This document shows, piece after piece, positions 1 through 5,502 of a stretch of 5,502 nt of DNA. A model generated the notes under the pieces. It ran no database searches. It had not been told where the DNA came from and saw only the letters and a list, made by a program, of their open reading frames with translations. Each line of letters begins with the position of its first letter. Within the stretch, counting starts at the first letter, position 1. This DNA is from an uncultured Armatimonadota bacterium (GTDB taxonomy: Bacteria > Armatimonadota > UBA5829 > DTJY01): the NCBI GenBank assembly GCA_937875395.1, contig CALNCU010000102.1, positions 1 through 5,502 on the forward strand, given 5' to 3'. A program made the position numbers and the translations under genes.

Positions 1-460
1 CCAGATAGACCGTAAACTCTGCGGCGTAGTCAAAGTTTGTATCATCCTCATAAGAGGTCACGGAGACGGCTATTGAGGGTATGCCCAGTATTGCGCCCTC
101 CATGGCGGCGGATACCGTGCCGGAGTAGGTGAGGTCCCACCCCAGGTTGGGCCCCCGGTTTATCCCGGAGACTACCAGGTCTACCTTCTCCCGGACAACA
201 TCAAAGACGCCCAGGGTGACGCAATCTGAAGGGGTGCCGCTTGTGGAGTATCCCTGGGAACCGTCCGGCAAATTTACGCTGGAGAGCCGGAGGGGTTTGT
301 GCAGGGTGATGGAGTGCCCGGATGCGCTCCTTGGCCTGTCCGGGGCCACAACATGCACTTTGCCTATTCTTGCAAGTGCCCTTTTAAGCACCTGAATCCC
401 TTCGGCATGTATGCCGTCATCGTTGGTTACCAGTATGTTTATCTCTTTGCGATCAGCCAC
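1..460 (-). CDS. surE: 5'/3'-nucleotidase SurE, N-terminal 153 codons (3' end outside window)
   Basis: SurE is a cytoplasmic, divalent-metal-dependent phosphatase that removes phosphate from nucleoside 5'- and 3'-monophosphates, and in some bacteria from short polyphosphate. I translated 153 codons from the minus strand. The opening INILVTNDDGIHAEG carries the metal-binding Asp pair (D14, D15). It is followed by VVAPDRPRSASGHSIT, with the conserved Ser at S45, then TSGTPSDCV (73-81) and VSGINRGPNLG (97-107), whose N101 matches the family's Asn metal ligand. SGTVSAAMEGA (113-123) is also typical. The family is about 250 residues, so roughly the last 100 lie beyond the left edge. The start is GTG at 460-458: AAGGA (472-468) lies 7 bases upstream, and an in-frame TGA lies a few codons further up. 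It is the last gene of the minus-strand run, 80 bases after the DUF362 gene. Identity is near certain from the motifs. Confidence 0.96.
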   Translation of the reverse strand, partial: MADRKEINILVTNDDGIHAEGIQVLKRALARIGKVHVVAPDRPRSASGHSITLHKPLRLSSVNLPDGSQGYSTSGTPSDCVTLGVFDVVREKVDLVVSGINRGPNLGWDLTYSGTVSAAMEGAILGIPSIAVSVTSYEDDTNFDYAAEFTVYL

Positions 461-483
461 TGGGTTATCCTTTCATTCTTTAT

Positions 484-489
484 ATTATA
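484..489 (-). promoter_or_regulatory. candidate -10 box for surE
   Basis: On the minus strand this reads TATAAT, a perfect match to the bacterial -10 consensus. A transcript starting about 7 bases downstream would have a leader of roughly 17 bases before the GTG start and would include the ribosome-binding site. No good -35 sequence is seen at the usual 16-18 base distance (the region there reads CCGCGG) and there is no extended -10 TG. The match could be chance in a short AT-rich patch, and surE may instead be read through from upstream. Confidence 0.3.
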
Positions 490-540
490 GTACCCACGCA
501 TCCGGCCCGCGGAACGTTTATTTATGCAGATTCCAGAAAT

Positions 541-1749
541 CTATCCCGGATAGCCTGCCTCTCTTTTCAGCAAGTCCGATGTCCATTTTGCAACTGCCTG
601 GACGGCCTCAACAGCTATTTTAATCATCCCCGGACGGGTGTAGATGGCGTGCTCCGGGCATACTTCCTGGCAGCAGTAACACCTTATGCACCTGGAGTAA
701 TCAAACCTGAGCCGCCCCTTTATCCGGCTGACGGCGTGTACGGGGCAGATGCGCACGCAGGCGTTGCACCGGGTGCATCTGCGCGCCTTAAGCGCCGGGC
801 TTCTTACCAGCTGATTCCTTAGAGCGCGGTAGACGGGGGCAGGTATGCGGCTTACAAGATCCCCTCTTGCGGGGAGCCTGAAATCCGGGATGCGCACCTC
901 TTCCGGGCTTACCCCCAAAATCTCTATCTCCTTAAGGTCTGTCTCTCCAATCCCCCGCTCGCGAGCCAGCCTTAACACCGGAATCTCCATAGGGTCTATG
1001 CCTGCAACCGCGCAGGCCACGGCATCCAGCGCAACGGGGTCTTCAGAAGCAAGGATAACGCCGAACTGCCTTTTTCTGCCTGCGGACGGCCCCTCACCAT
1101 CCATGCCCCACACGCCGTCCATTACGGAGAGCGCCGGCCTTACCGCCATAAGCACATCCAAAAGCATCTGCGCAAACATAGAAGGATTATCCCCGGCTTG
1201 AAGGTGGAAGCCTACCTTACGCCTGCCCGGTATGCAGCCAAAAAGGTTCTTAACTGCGCCGGTAAGACGCATAAGCGCATGCGTTTTAAACTTGGGGATA
1301 TTTATAACCACATCCGCCCGGCAGACGGCAGAGGCTATGGGGATGCGATGGAACACGGCGGCGCCTTCTATATCTACCTCTGTACCCGGCGCGGCAAAGA
1401 ATTCCATTGCTGCATCCGTGTCGGCGAGCACATCTTGAACGCCTGTTTTTTTAAGGAGACGGTTAAGGGCGCCCGGCGTATCGCCGCCTACTGCGGGACT
1501 GTCCCCAACAGAGCACTCACCGCCGGATGAAGCGGCAAGCTCCAGCAGGCTTTGGAGGATTGTTGGATGGGTGCAGACCGCCGCATCCGGCTCCCAGGAA
1601 GCAAGCAGGTTGGGTTTCATAAGCACCCGGCTTCCCGGCGGGACGAACCTGCCCATTCCGCCAAGAAGGTCCACCGCCTCCCTGACTGCCGCCCGGACTT
1701 CCGATGGTGTGTAATCTTTGCACCGCACAATGGCAACGGTTGTTTTCAA
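541..1749 (-). CDS. DUF362 domain protein with C-terminal 2x[4Fe-4S] ferredoxin domain
   Basis: This is a 402-residue protein with two parts. The DUF362 domain spans about residues 5-250. It shows VAIVRC (5-10), MKPNLL (44-49), GDSP (82-85), IPKFKTHALMRLTGAVKNLF (151-170), DGVWGMDGEGP (211-221) and ASEDPVALDAVA (234-245). The C-terminal part (about 320-370) holds two CxxCxxCxxxCP ferredoxin motifs, at C325/C328/C331/C335 and C354/C357/C360/C364, each expected to bind a [4Fe-4S] cluster. No signal peptide or membrane segment is seen, so it is probably cytoplasmic. The reaction is unknown for the family; electron transfer to or from a partner is an inference. The start is TTG at 1749-1747: GGAG (1760-1757) lies 7 bases upstream, an in-frame TGA lies two codons upstream, and the conserved VAIVRC begins at residue 5. 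It lies 63 bases after the uxaE-like gene and 80 before surE. Confidence 0.92.
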   Translation of the reverse strand: MKTTVAIVRCKDYTPSEVRAAVREAVDLLGGMGRFVPPGSRVLMKPNLLASWEPDAAVCTHPTILQSLLELAASSGGECSVGDSPAVGGDTPGALNRLLKKTGVQDVLADTDAAMEFFAAPGTEVDIEGAAVFHRIPIASAVCRADVVINIPKFKTHALMRLTGAVKNLFGCIPGRRKVGFHLQAGDNPSMFAQMLLDVLMAVRPALSVMDGVWGMDGEGPSAGRKRQFGVILASEDPVALDAVACAVAGIDPMEIPVLRLARERGIGETDLKEIEILGVSPEEVRIPDFRLPARGDLVSRIPAPVYRALRNQLVRSPALKARRCTRCNACVRICPVHAVSRIKGRLRFDYSRCIRCYCCQEVCPEHAIYTRPGMIKIAVEAVQAVAKWTSDLLKREAGYPG

Positions 1750-1756
1750 ATATCAG

Positions 1757-1760
1757 CTCC
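1757..1760 (-). promoter_or_regulatory. ribosome-binding site that decides the TTG start of the DUF362 gene
   Basis: The minus strand reads GGAG 7 bases before TTG (1749-1747). The TTG directly follows TGA TAT in frame, so no earlier start is possible. The next start-like codon, a GTG at residue 8, falls inside the conserved VAIVRC strand. The site lies only 1 base outside the foot of the hairpin at 1762-1794, so ribosome access may depend on that structure. Confidence 0.7.
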
Positions 1761-1761
1761 G

Positions 1762-1794
1762 CATGCGGGAGAGGGGCTAGGCCTCCCCCGCACG
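1762..1794 (-). other. GC-rich RNA hairpin between uxaE-like gene and DUF362 gene
   Basis: In the minus-strand transcript CGUGCGGGGGAGG (1794-1782) pairs with CCUCUCCCGCAUG (1774-1762) around the 7-base loop CCUAGCC. That makes 13 pairs, of which two are G.U. The two wobble positions become A/C mismatches in the plus-strand RNA, so the structure is best formed in the transcript of these genes. It begins 18 bases after the uxaE-like stop codon and ends 12 bases before the DUF362 start. No U-run follows, so a standard factor-independent terminator is unlikely. An mRNA stability, processing or attenuation element, or a copy of a dispersed repeat, fits better. Confidence 0.7.
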
Positions 1795-1812
1795 GTTGTA
1801 TCTTTCTTTACC

Positions 1813-3249
1813 TTAAGAGCGGTAAATCAGGTTAAGATGCTTTTCAATATGCTCGGATACAAGCGCATAGTGCTCTTCTTCATGGCTGCAAAGCGTATTG
1901 AATATCTGATCCTTCTCTTCATCCAGCAGCACGCCGTAAGAGATGTGGAAGAGCTGGCGCACATCCAGCCTGTCGCAGAAGGCCAGAAGGTCTCCATCTG
2001 GCAGAGCGGGTGGAAAATTTTCTGATGTAATGGAAACGTGATACGCCTTCTTGCTTTCATCCAGGTTTTGCAGGCAGAGCGCATAGAGCCTCTGCAGAAG
2101 CTCTGCGTTGGCGGCGGCCACAAGCTTTACGGCCTGAAGCCAGCTGGTGCCGGAGGTTTTTATATGGAAGTTTCCGCCGGTGACATCCCCAAAGATTGGG
2201 TAGACGCTGAACTTGTCGCTGCCGGAGTGCAGGCTTAATCTGTAACCGCCTATCTCACGGCTGAGGGCAACCTGAATTTTGAGGGATTTGGTGAAGGCGT
2301 CCAAGTCTCCCACAAAATCCACGCCCTTCTGAAACTCTCCCGGGAACTTGGGGGCCAGGCTCTTAAAATCTATCCCGCGCTTGTGCAGGTATTCGGCCAC
2401 AAAAAGGTGGTCTTCCGGGGTGGTCTCCCGGCTTCCTTCGTCTATGGAGACTTCAAGATCAAAATTCTGCAGATACTCGCGGATTATGCCGTCCATCTCG
2501 CAGACTTTCTGCATGGATTTCTCATAGATGAGCGCAGATGTTAGCAGCTCCAGCTCAGATACCGTATACTCGCCGCCGCCGGGGAGTTGTATCTTTCTGC
2601 CCTGGTTCTCTGCAATTACGCTTTGGCTCTCCTGCGAGAGTCCTTTTGCCATCTCTCTTTTTTGGGATTCCGGCTTGTCGCCCACGTTGTTCAGCCAATC
2701 GCTGACATCCAGGGTGTACATGCTGTACCCGGCTGCCGCGCCCTCACGCAGATGTTCTTCATCTTTAATATGATCTGCATCTGCGCCAAATGCGCCCGTG
2801 TAGCCGGATTCCAGAAGGCCCATAACGGCATCCAGAAGCACGCTCTTAAACGTGCGGTGCTCCTTCATAAGCTCCCTTGGGGACTGCTGCGCCACCACCG
2901 GCAAAACCGGGTAGCGGGAGAGCACATCCAGGTGGGCGGCGGTGACCAGGCCCAGGCGGTCTCCCGTGCCGAACGATGCTTTCTTGTTGCATGGAGAGGG
3001 GGCTATGGGAAGTACTTCCTTCAGCTTAAGATAGTTCTCCCAGCTTAATTTGTAGAAACCTATGTTTTCAACTGCCGGCGCGGCTTCCGGCGAAAGGCCT
3101 ATGGGGTTGCTGCCTTCAATTACGCAGATAAACTTCTCGCACCCGCGCTTTGCAACAAATATGGTGGCTCCGCCCTCCGTCTTTCTAATAGACTTGGGAT
3201 ACAGGCAGAACCCCTTCCCTTTAAGTGCAGATATTAGTTCTTCAATCAT
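1813..3249 (-). CDS. uxaE: UxaE-family protein (tagaturonate epimerase-like sugar acid epimerase)
   Basis: The 478-residue product resembles UxaE, the metal-dependent enzyme that converts D-tagaturonate to D-fructuronate in hexuronate breakdown in bacteria lacking the classical UxaB/UxaC-type route. This is from memory of the family, not a search. Hallmarks seen are FGTGDRLGLVT (93-103), GAFGADADHIK (152-162), SLHSGSDKFSVYPIFG (339-354), HIKTSGTSWLQA (362-373), AYHVS (402-406) and the C-terminal HEEEHYALVSEHIEKHL (456-472). His and Asp residues in ADADH and LHSGSD are the likeliest metal or catalytic positions. Length is normal for the family and no signal peptide is seen, so it is cytoplasmic. 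The start is ATG at 3249-3247, with AGGGG 7 bases upstream. It lies 75 bases after apgM. No other hexuronate gene is visible, so the actual substrate is uncertain: the family call is firmer than the reaction, and the symbol should be read as 'uxaE-like'. Confidence 0.8.
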   Translation of the reverse strand: MIEELISALKGKGFCLYPKSIRKTEGGATIFVAKRGCEKFICVIEGSNPIGLSPEAAPAVENIGFYKLSWENYLKLKEVLPIAPSPCNKKASFGTGDRLGLVTAAHLDVLSRYPVLPVVAQQSPRELMKEHRTFKSVLLDAVMGLLESGYTGAFGADADHIKDEEHLREGAAAGYSMYTLDVSDWLNNVGDKPESQKREMAKGLSQESQSVIAENQGRKIQLPGGGEYTVSELELLTSALIYEKSMQKVCEMDGIIREYLQNFDLEVSIDEGSRETTPEDHLFVAEYLHKRGIDFKSLAPKFPGEFQKGVDFVGDLDAFTKSLKIQVALSREIGGYRLSLHSGSDKFSVYPIFGDVTGGNFHIKTSGTSWLQAVKLVAAANAELLQRLYALCLQNLDESKKAYHVSITSENFPPALPDGDLLAFCDRLDVRQLFHISYGVLLDEEKDQIFNTLCSHEEEHYALVSEHIEKHLNLIYRS

Positions 3250-3287
3250 TATGGTGCCCCTTTTGTGTCTTTTTGACTGTATATGGC

Positions 3288-3314
3288 GGGGAGGGCTGCA
3301 AGACAGTCCTCCCC
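3288..3314 (-). other. GC-rich hairpin between apgM and uxaE-like gene
   Basis: On the minus strand GGGGAGG pairs with CCTCCCC (7 pairs). After one A/C mismatch, CTG pairs with CAG around the loop TCTTG. On the plus strand the mismatch becomes a G.T wobble, giving 11 continuous pairs. It starts 10 bases after the apgM stop codon, where a terminator would sit, but what follows on the minus strand is GCCATATACAG, not a T-run. It shares the GGGGGAGG / CCTCnCCCGC core with the hairpin at 1762-1794. Partial termination, 3'-end protection of the apgM message, or a dispersed intergenic repeat are the options. Confidence 0.6.
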
Positions 3315-3324
3315 CTGGTGAATC

Positions 3325-4563
3325 TTATGCGCCAAACTTCTCCTGGGTGTTCATGAGCTGCGTAAGTATGTTCATAATATCCGTACCGCGGATGCGCAGC
3401 AGGCCTCCCCTGGTGGCGGCACGCTCATCAAACTCCTGCACGCAGTCCACCCTGACATCAGGCCCCCAAAAGACTATGGGCACCGGGTCGCCGGAGTGGT
3501 CTTTTATGCTTACAGGCGTGGAATGGTCTGCCGTAAGAACAATGTATGTGTTATCCCCGGCTTCTTCCATTAGAAGGCCTATCATCTTGTCTATATTCTC
3601 TATCATGGCAAGCTTGGCATTTGCGTCTCCATCGTGGCCGGCAATGTCGCAGCCTTTCACGTTGCAGAGCACAAAATCATGGTCGGCAAGAGCATTAAGT
3701 ATCCCCTTGCCCATAGCCATAACATCGGAATCCAGCCCGCCCGTGGCGCCTGGAATCTCTATTACGTCCATCCCCAGGTAGACGGCTATGCCGGCAATAA
3801 GTCCGGTCTCTACAACTGCGGCGCCCTTGAGAGAGTACTTCTCCTGGAACTTCTGCACATTGGGAGCGACTCCCGCGCCTCTGGGGAGGATGATGTTTGC
3901 CGGATTCTTCCCCTCCGCTATCCGCTTCTTGTTTACCGGATGGTCTTTTAGGAGTTCGTAGGATTTGCGAACAAACTGGTTTACTATGCGGGCGGTTTTT
4001 GCGCTTGCGGCGTCATCCGGGCAGCATGCCCGGGCATCATGCACCTTTGCGCCCACCTCATGCGGGTCTGTATCCGTTACGGCAGCGCCCAAGCCGGGCC
4101 CTCTAAGCACAAGCGCGCCTCTGTGGGCGACGGATTCCTTAAAGTAACAGGTTACATCCTCTATCTGCATCCCGTTGACTGCGGCGGCAAGTTCTGCCGT
4201 GCCTTCCTCAATGCGCCCCGCACGCCTGTCTGCTATTACCATATTAGAATCAACGGTTGTAAAGTTGCACCGGAAGGCCACATCTCCCTGGCGGACATCC
4301 ATACCTATTCCAGCCGCCTCAAAAGGCCCTCTCCCGGTGTAGCAGACAAACGGGTCGTAGCCCAGTATTGCAAGGTGAGAGGTATCGCTGCCGGCCCTCA
4401 CTCCGGGGGCGATGGGATCCATTATGCCACACTCGCCGCCAAGAGCCAGGTTGCTCATATTAACATCATTCGCCACTTCCAGCGGCGTCCTGCCATCCAA
4501 TTCCGGCACGGGTCTATCTCCCATGCCATCACATATTAAGAGAATCGCTTTGAAATTCCCCAT
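3325..4563 (-). CDS. apgM: cofactor-independent phosphoglycerate mutase, archaeal (ApgM) type
   Basis: ApgM interconverts 3-phosphoglycerate and 2-phosphoglycerate in glycolysis and gluconeogenesis without 2,3-bisphosphoglycerate. It is a cytoplasmic member of the alkaline phosphatase superfamily and binds two divalent metal ions. The 412-residue product has the opening LLICDGMGDRP with metal ligand D12. AGSDTSHLAILGYDP follows, with S59 as the expected phosphorylated nucleophile and H63 close by. CDIAGHDGD carries D306, H310 and D312, TADHSTP carries D346 and H347, and KDHSGDPVPIVF carries H356. The middle (about 80-180) holds the inserted domain, including YTGRGPFEAAGIGM. Length is full for the family. 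The start is ATG at 4563-4561, with GGAGG (4574-4570) 6 bases upstream. It is the first gene of the minus-strand run and faces the divergent control region. No defect is seen in any catalytic motif. Confidence 0.96.
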   Translation of the reverse strand: MGNFKAILLICDGMGDRPVPELDGRTPLEVANDVNMSNLALGGECGIMDPIAPGVRAGSDTSHLAILGYDPFVCYTGRGPFEAAGIGMDVRQGDVAFRCNFTTVDSNMVIADRRAGRIEEGTAELAAAVNGMQIEDVTCYFKESVAHRGALVLRGPGLGAAVTDTDPHEVGAKVHDARACCPDDAASAKTARIVNQFVRKSYELLKDHPVNKKRIAEGKNPANIILPRGAGVAPNVQKFQEKYSLKGAAVVETGLIAGIAVYLGMDVIEIPGATGGLDSDVMAMGKGILNALADHDFVLCNVKGCDIAGHDGDANAKLAMIENIDKMIGLLMEEAGDNTYIVLTADHSTPVSIKDHSGDPVPIVFWGPDVRVDCVQEFDERAATRGGLLRIRGTDIMNILTQLMNTQEKFGA

Positions 4564-4573
4564 ATAAACCCTC

Positions 4574-4608
4574 CCAAACTCTATTCCGGTTTAATCTACC
4601 CAGTTTGG
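4574..4608. repeat. inverted repeat in the apgM leader/promoter
   Basis: CCAAACT (4574-4580) and AGTTTGG (4602-4608) form perfect 7-base arms separated by 21 bases. The left arm overlaps the apgM Shine-Dalgarno sequence by two bases, and the right arm lies between the candidate -35 and -10 boxes. A two-site operator is possible. If transcription starts further upstream, a leader hairpin that masks the ribosome-binding site is also possible. The arms are short, so chance cannot be excluded. Confidence 0.4.
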
Positions 4609-4620
4609 ATTATCTTACAA
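4593..4620 (-). promoter_or_regulatory. candidate promoter for apgM
   Basis: On the minus strand TTGTAA (4620-4615) and TAGATT (4598-4593) are separated by 16 bases. Each matches its consensus hexamer at 4 of 6 positions. Transcription would begin near 4586 and give a leader of about 23 bases containing the GGAGG site. A promoter is required somewhere in this divergent gap; this exact placement is a moderate guess. Confidence 0.35.
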
Positions 4621-4682
4621 TATCAGGACGGTTCTTGGCAACACTTGCGCATGCTTGTACTAATTCTAACCGAAATAATGCA

Positions 4683-4716
4683 GAGTATATTACCTATAAC
4701 TTATACTCATATAGGT
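4683..4716. repeat. two interleaved inverted repeats in the divergent control region
   Basis: GAGTATA (4683-4689) is the inverse of TATACTC (4702-4708). ACCTATA (4692-4698) is the inverse of TATAGGT (4710-4716). The arms interleave, so only one of the two stems could form at a time. They lie in the AT-rich 273-base gap between the divergent apgM and lipoprotein starts. This gap holds no credible gene; a frame at 4605-4787 lacks a ribosome-binding site and has no recognisable sequence. Confidence 0.4.
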
Positions 4717-4723
4717 TTCGCTA

Positions 4724-4737
4724 CAACATATATGTTG
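4724..4737. promoter_or_regulatory. 14-bp perfect palindrome, possible operator
   Basis: CAACATATATGTTG is perfectly self-complementary over 14 bases. Its right end overlaps the first three bases of the candidate -35 box of the downstream lipoprotein gene. That is where a dimeric repressor would block RNA polymerase. The AT-rich centre raises the chance of coincidence, but the C/G ends make it more specific than simple TA repeats. Confidence 0.4.
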
Positions 4738-4763
4738 ATTATATATACTGTTTAGTATATAAG
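4735..4763 (+). promoter_or_regulatory. candidate promoter for the lipoprotein gene
   Basis: TTGATT (4735-4740, 4 of 6 matches to the -35 consensus) and TATAAG (4758-4763, 5 of 6 matches to the -10 consensus) have the ideal 17-base spacing. Transcription would begin near 4770 and give a leader of about 67 bases. The spacer and -10 are largely made of the inverted repeat at 4742-4761. Confidence 0.5.
4742..4761. repeat. 8-bp inverted repeat spanning the candidate -10 region
   Basis: TATATACT (4742-4749) and AGTATATA (4754-4761) are perfect inverse arms around the 4-base centre GTTT. The right arm overlaps the candidate -10 of the lipoprotein gene. It could be an operator half-site pair, or simply AT-rich promoter sequence. 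Confidence 0.45.
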
Positions 4764-4820
4764 CAGCATTGGGTAACATCCCGTTGACCAAGCATCTGAT
4801 CTCCAAAAAGTCATTCTCTG

Positions 4821-4826
4821 AGGAGG
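4821..4826 (+). promoter_or_regulatory. Shine-Dalgarno sequence of the lipoprotein gene
   Basis: AGGAGG is a full-strength ribosome-binding site 10 bases before ATG at 4837. It fixes the start of an open frame that has no stop before the window's edge. The strong site suggests the lipoprotein is made in quantity when transcribed. Confidence 0.8.
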
Positions 4827-4836
4827 TACCATACCT

Positions 4837-5502
4837 ATGAATCACCGGAAACAAACAGGCCTTTATGTTCTTATGCCGCTGATGCTGGGAGTTCTGGCAG
4901 GTTGCGGCGGCGGAGGCGGAAGCAGCAGTGATCCGCCAAGCCCGCAGGATATAAACACGCTGCCTGCCATAATCATGGTAGCCCCAACAGACAGCACTGT
5001 AACATTGGATGTTACAAATTCAACAACTCTTCCCATAAAGTTTAAGGCAGACCATAAGAGCGGCGACCCGATGAATTACTCAGTCACATGGGATGCAGGG
5101 AATGTGACTCCGGCAGAAGGCACCCTGAACTGCCTGGACGAATGCAATGTTGTGTTTACGGCGCCAGGCTATAATGGCGTTTGTACGGTAAATATTGCCG
5201 TAAGCCATGGGGATAAGAGCACCGTAAAGACCCTTAAAATCAACGTCACAGGCAATTCTTCGCCCGCCAGCCAGTTGAAGATTCTGGGCATAAGTATGGA
5301 CCCGGCAACTGTCTCTCCTGGGGAGGAGGCAACATTAACGGCAAATGTGGATAACCCGGAAGGCAAGACACTCACCTACAAGTGGAGCAGCCAGTACGGC
5401 AAGCTGATATCATCCGGGAATACGGCCACATGGGTATCCAAAAGCACTGCCGGGGTCTACGGAATTTACCTTACGGTAAGCGATGGCACAAGCTCTGTTA
5501 AA
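4837..5502 (+). CDS. secreted lipoprotein with tandem Ig/PKD-like domains, N-terminal 222 codons (3' end outside window)
   Basis: The frame is open from ATG at 4837 to the right edge. The N-terminus has a lipoprotein signal peptide: basic MNHRKQ, then hydrophobic VLMPLMLGVL, then lipobox LAGC with the lipidated Cys at C23. A GGGGGSSS linker follows, as is common after the lipobox, and the absence of Asp at +2 argues against inner-membrane retention by the E. coli rule. Two beta-sandwich-like repeats follow. The first (about 45-138) has YSVTWDAG, VVFTAPG and VNIAVSHGD. The second (about 147-222) has YKWSSQYGKL, TATWVS and GVYGIYLTVSDGTS. The alternating Trp, Pro/Gly turn and VSDG pattern is that of PKD or Ig-like folds. 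Three further Cys residues (C99, C103, C116) lie in the first repeat and may form a disulfide. It is probably surface- or periplasm-exposed, in adhesion or binding to polymer or protein. The missing C-terminus may carry the functional domain. No specific function is recognised. Confidence 0.88.
   Translation, partial: MNHRKQTGLYVLMPLMLGVLAGCGGGGGSSSDPPSPQDINTLPAIIMVAPTDSTVTLDVTNSTTLPIKFKADHKSGDPMNYSVTWDAGNVTPAEGTLNCLDECNVVFTAPGYNGVCTVNIAVSHGDKSTVKTLKINVTGNSSPASQLKILGISMDPATVSPGEEATLTANVDNPEGKTLTYKWSSQYGKLISSGNTATWVSKSTAGVYGIYLTVSDGTSSVK

Noticed and set aside
461..540. Third copy of the intergenic hairpin between the DUF362 gene and surE
   Set aside because: Only a CCGCGG palindrome and very short complementary arms are present; the GGGGGAGG core is absent.
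1198..2025. Long plus-strand frames opposite the DUF362 and uxaE-like genes
   Set aside because: They are antisense to strongly conserved proteins, show no family motifs and arise from the GC-biased codon use of the real genes.
3288..3314. Factor-independent terminator after apgM
   Set aside because: The hairpin is well placed but is followed by GCCATATACAG on the transcribed strand, with no U-run. I list it as a hairpin only.
3325..4563. Archaeal origin of the window suggested by the archaeal-type ApgM
   Set aside because: Many bacteria carry this type. The lipobox signal peptide, the bacterial SurE and DUF362 proteins, the Shine-Dalgarno sites and the -10-like boxes all fit a bacterium.
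4605..4787. A 60-codon plus-strand frame in the divergent gap
   Set aside because: It has no Shine-Dalgarno site and no recognisable sequence, its composition follows the AT-rich promoter region, and it overlaps candidate promoters on both strands.
4784..4789. TTGACC as a -35 box for the lipoprotein gene
   Set aside because: No -10-like hexamer lies 16-18 bases downstream; the sequence there is AAAGTC and CATTCT.

Overview
The window looks like bacterial chromosome of moderately high GC. Every gene start has a purine-rich Shine-Dalgarno site, two of the five genes use non-ATG starts (GTG and TTG), and one gene encodes a classic lipobox lipoprotein. The mix of an archaeal-type phosphoglycerate mutase, a DUF362/ferredoxin protein and a UxaE-family epimerase suggests an anaerobic, perhaps uncultivated, bacterial lineage. 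I cannot name a phylum from the sequence alone.

Layout: four genes lie head to tail on the minus strand. In transcription order they are apgM (4563-3325), a uxaE-like epimerase gene (3249-1813), a DUF362 plus 2x[4Fe-4S] protein gene (1749-541) and surE (460 to beyond the left edge). The gaps of 75, 63 and 80 bases allow co-transcription. The first two gaps each hold a GC-rich hairpin without a U-tract, and the two hairpins share a core sequence. An AT-rich divergent control region (4564-4836) carries several inverted repeats and candidate promoters in both directions. To its right, on the plus strand, begins a secreted lipoprotein with tandem Ig/PKD-like domains that runs off the right edge (4837-5502).

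How the genes may work together: ApgM interconverts 3- and 2-phosphoglycerate in the cytoplasm. The UxaE-like protein resembles an enzyme that epimerises the keto-hexuronate tagaturonate. SurE is a nucleotide/phosphate-monoester phosphatase. The DUF362 protein probably handles electrons through two iron-sulfur clusters. No other hexuronate-catabolism genes are visible, so either the UxaE relative works alone here on an unproven substrate or its partners are elsewhere. I see no mobile element, CRISPR array, RNA gene or clear factor-independent terminator. No wholly new system is demonstrated. The points that most deserve checking are the orphan uxaE-like gene, the two related intergenic hairpins and the dyad-rich divergent promoter region.
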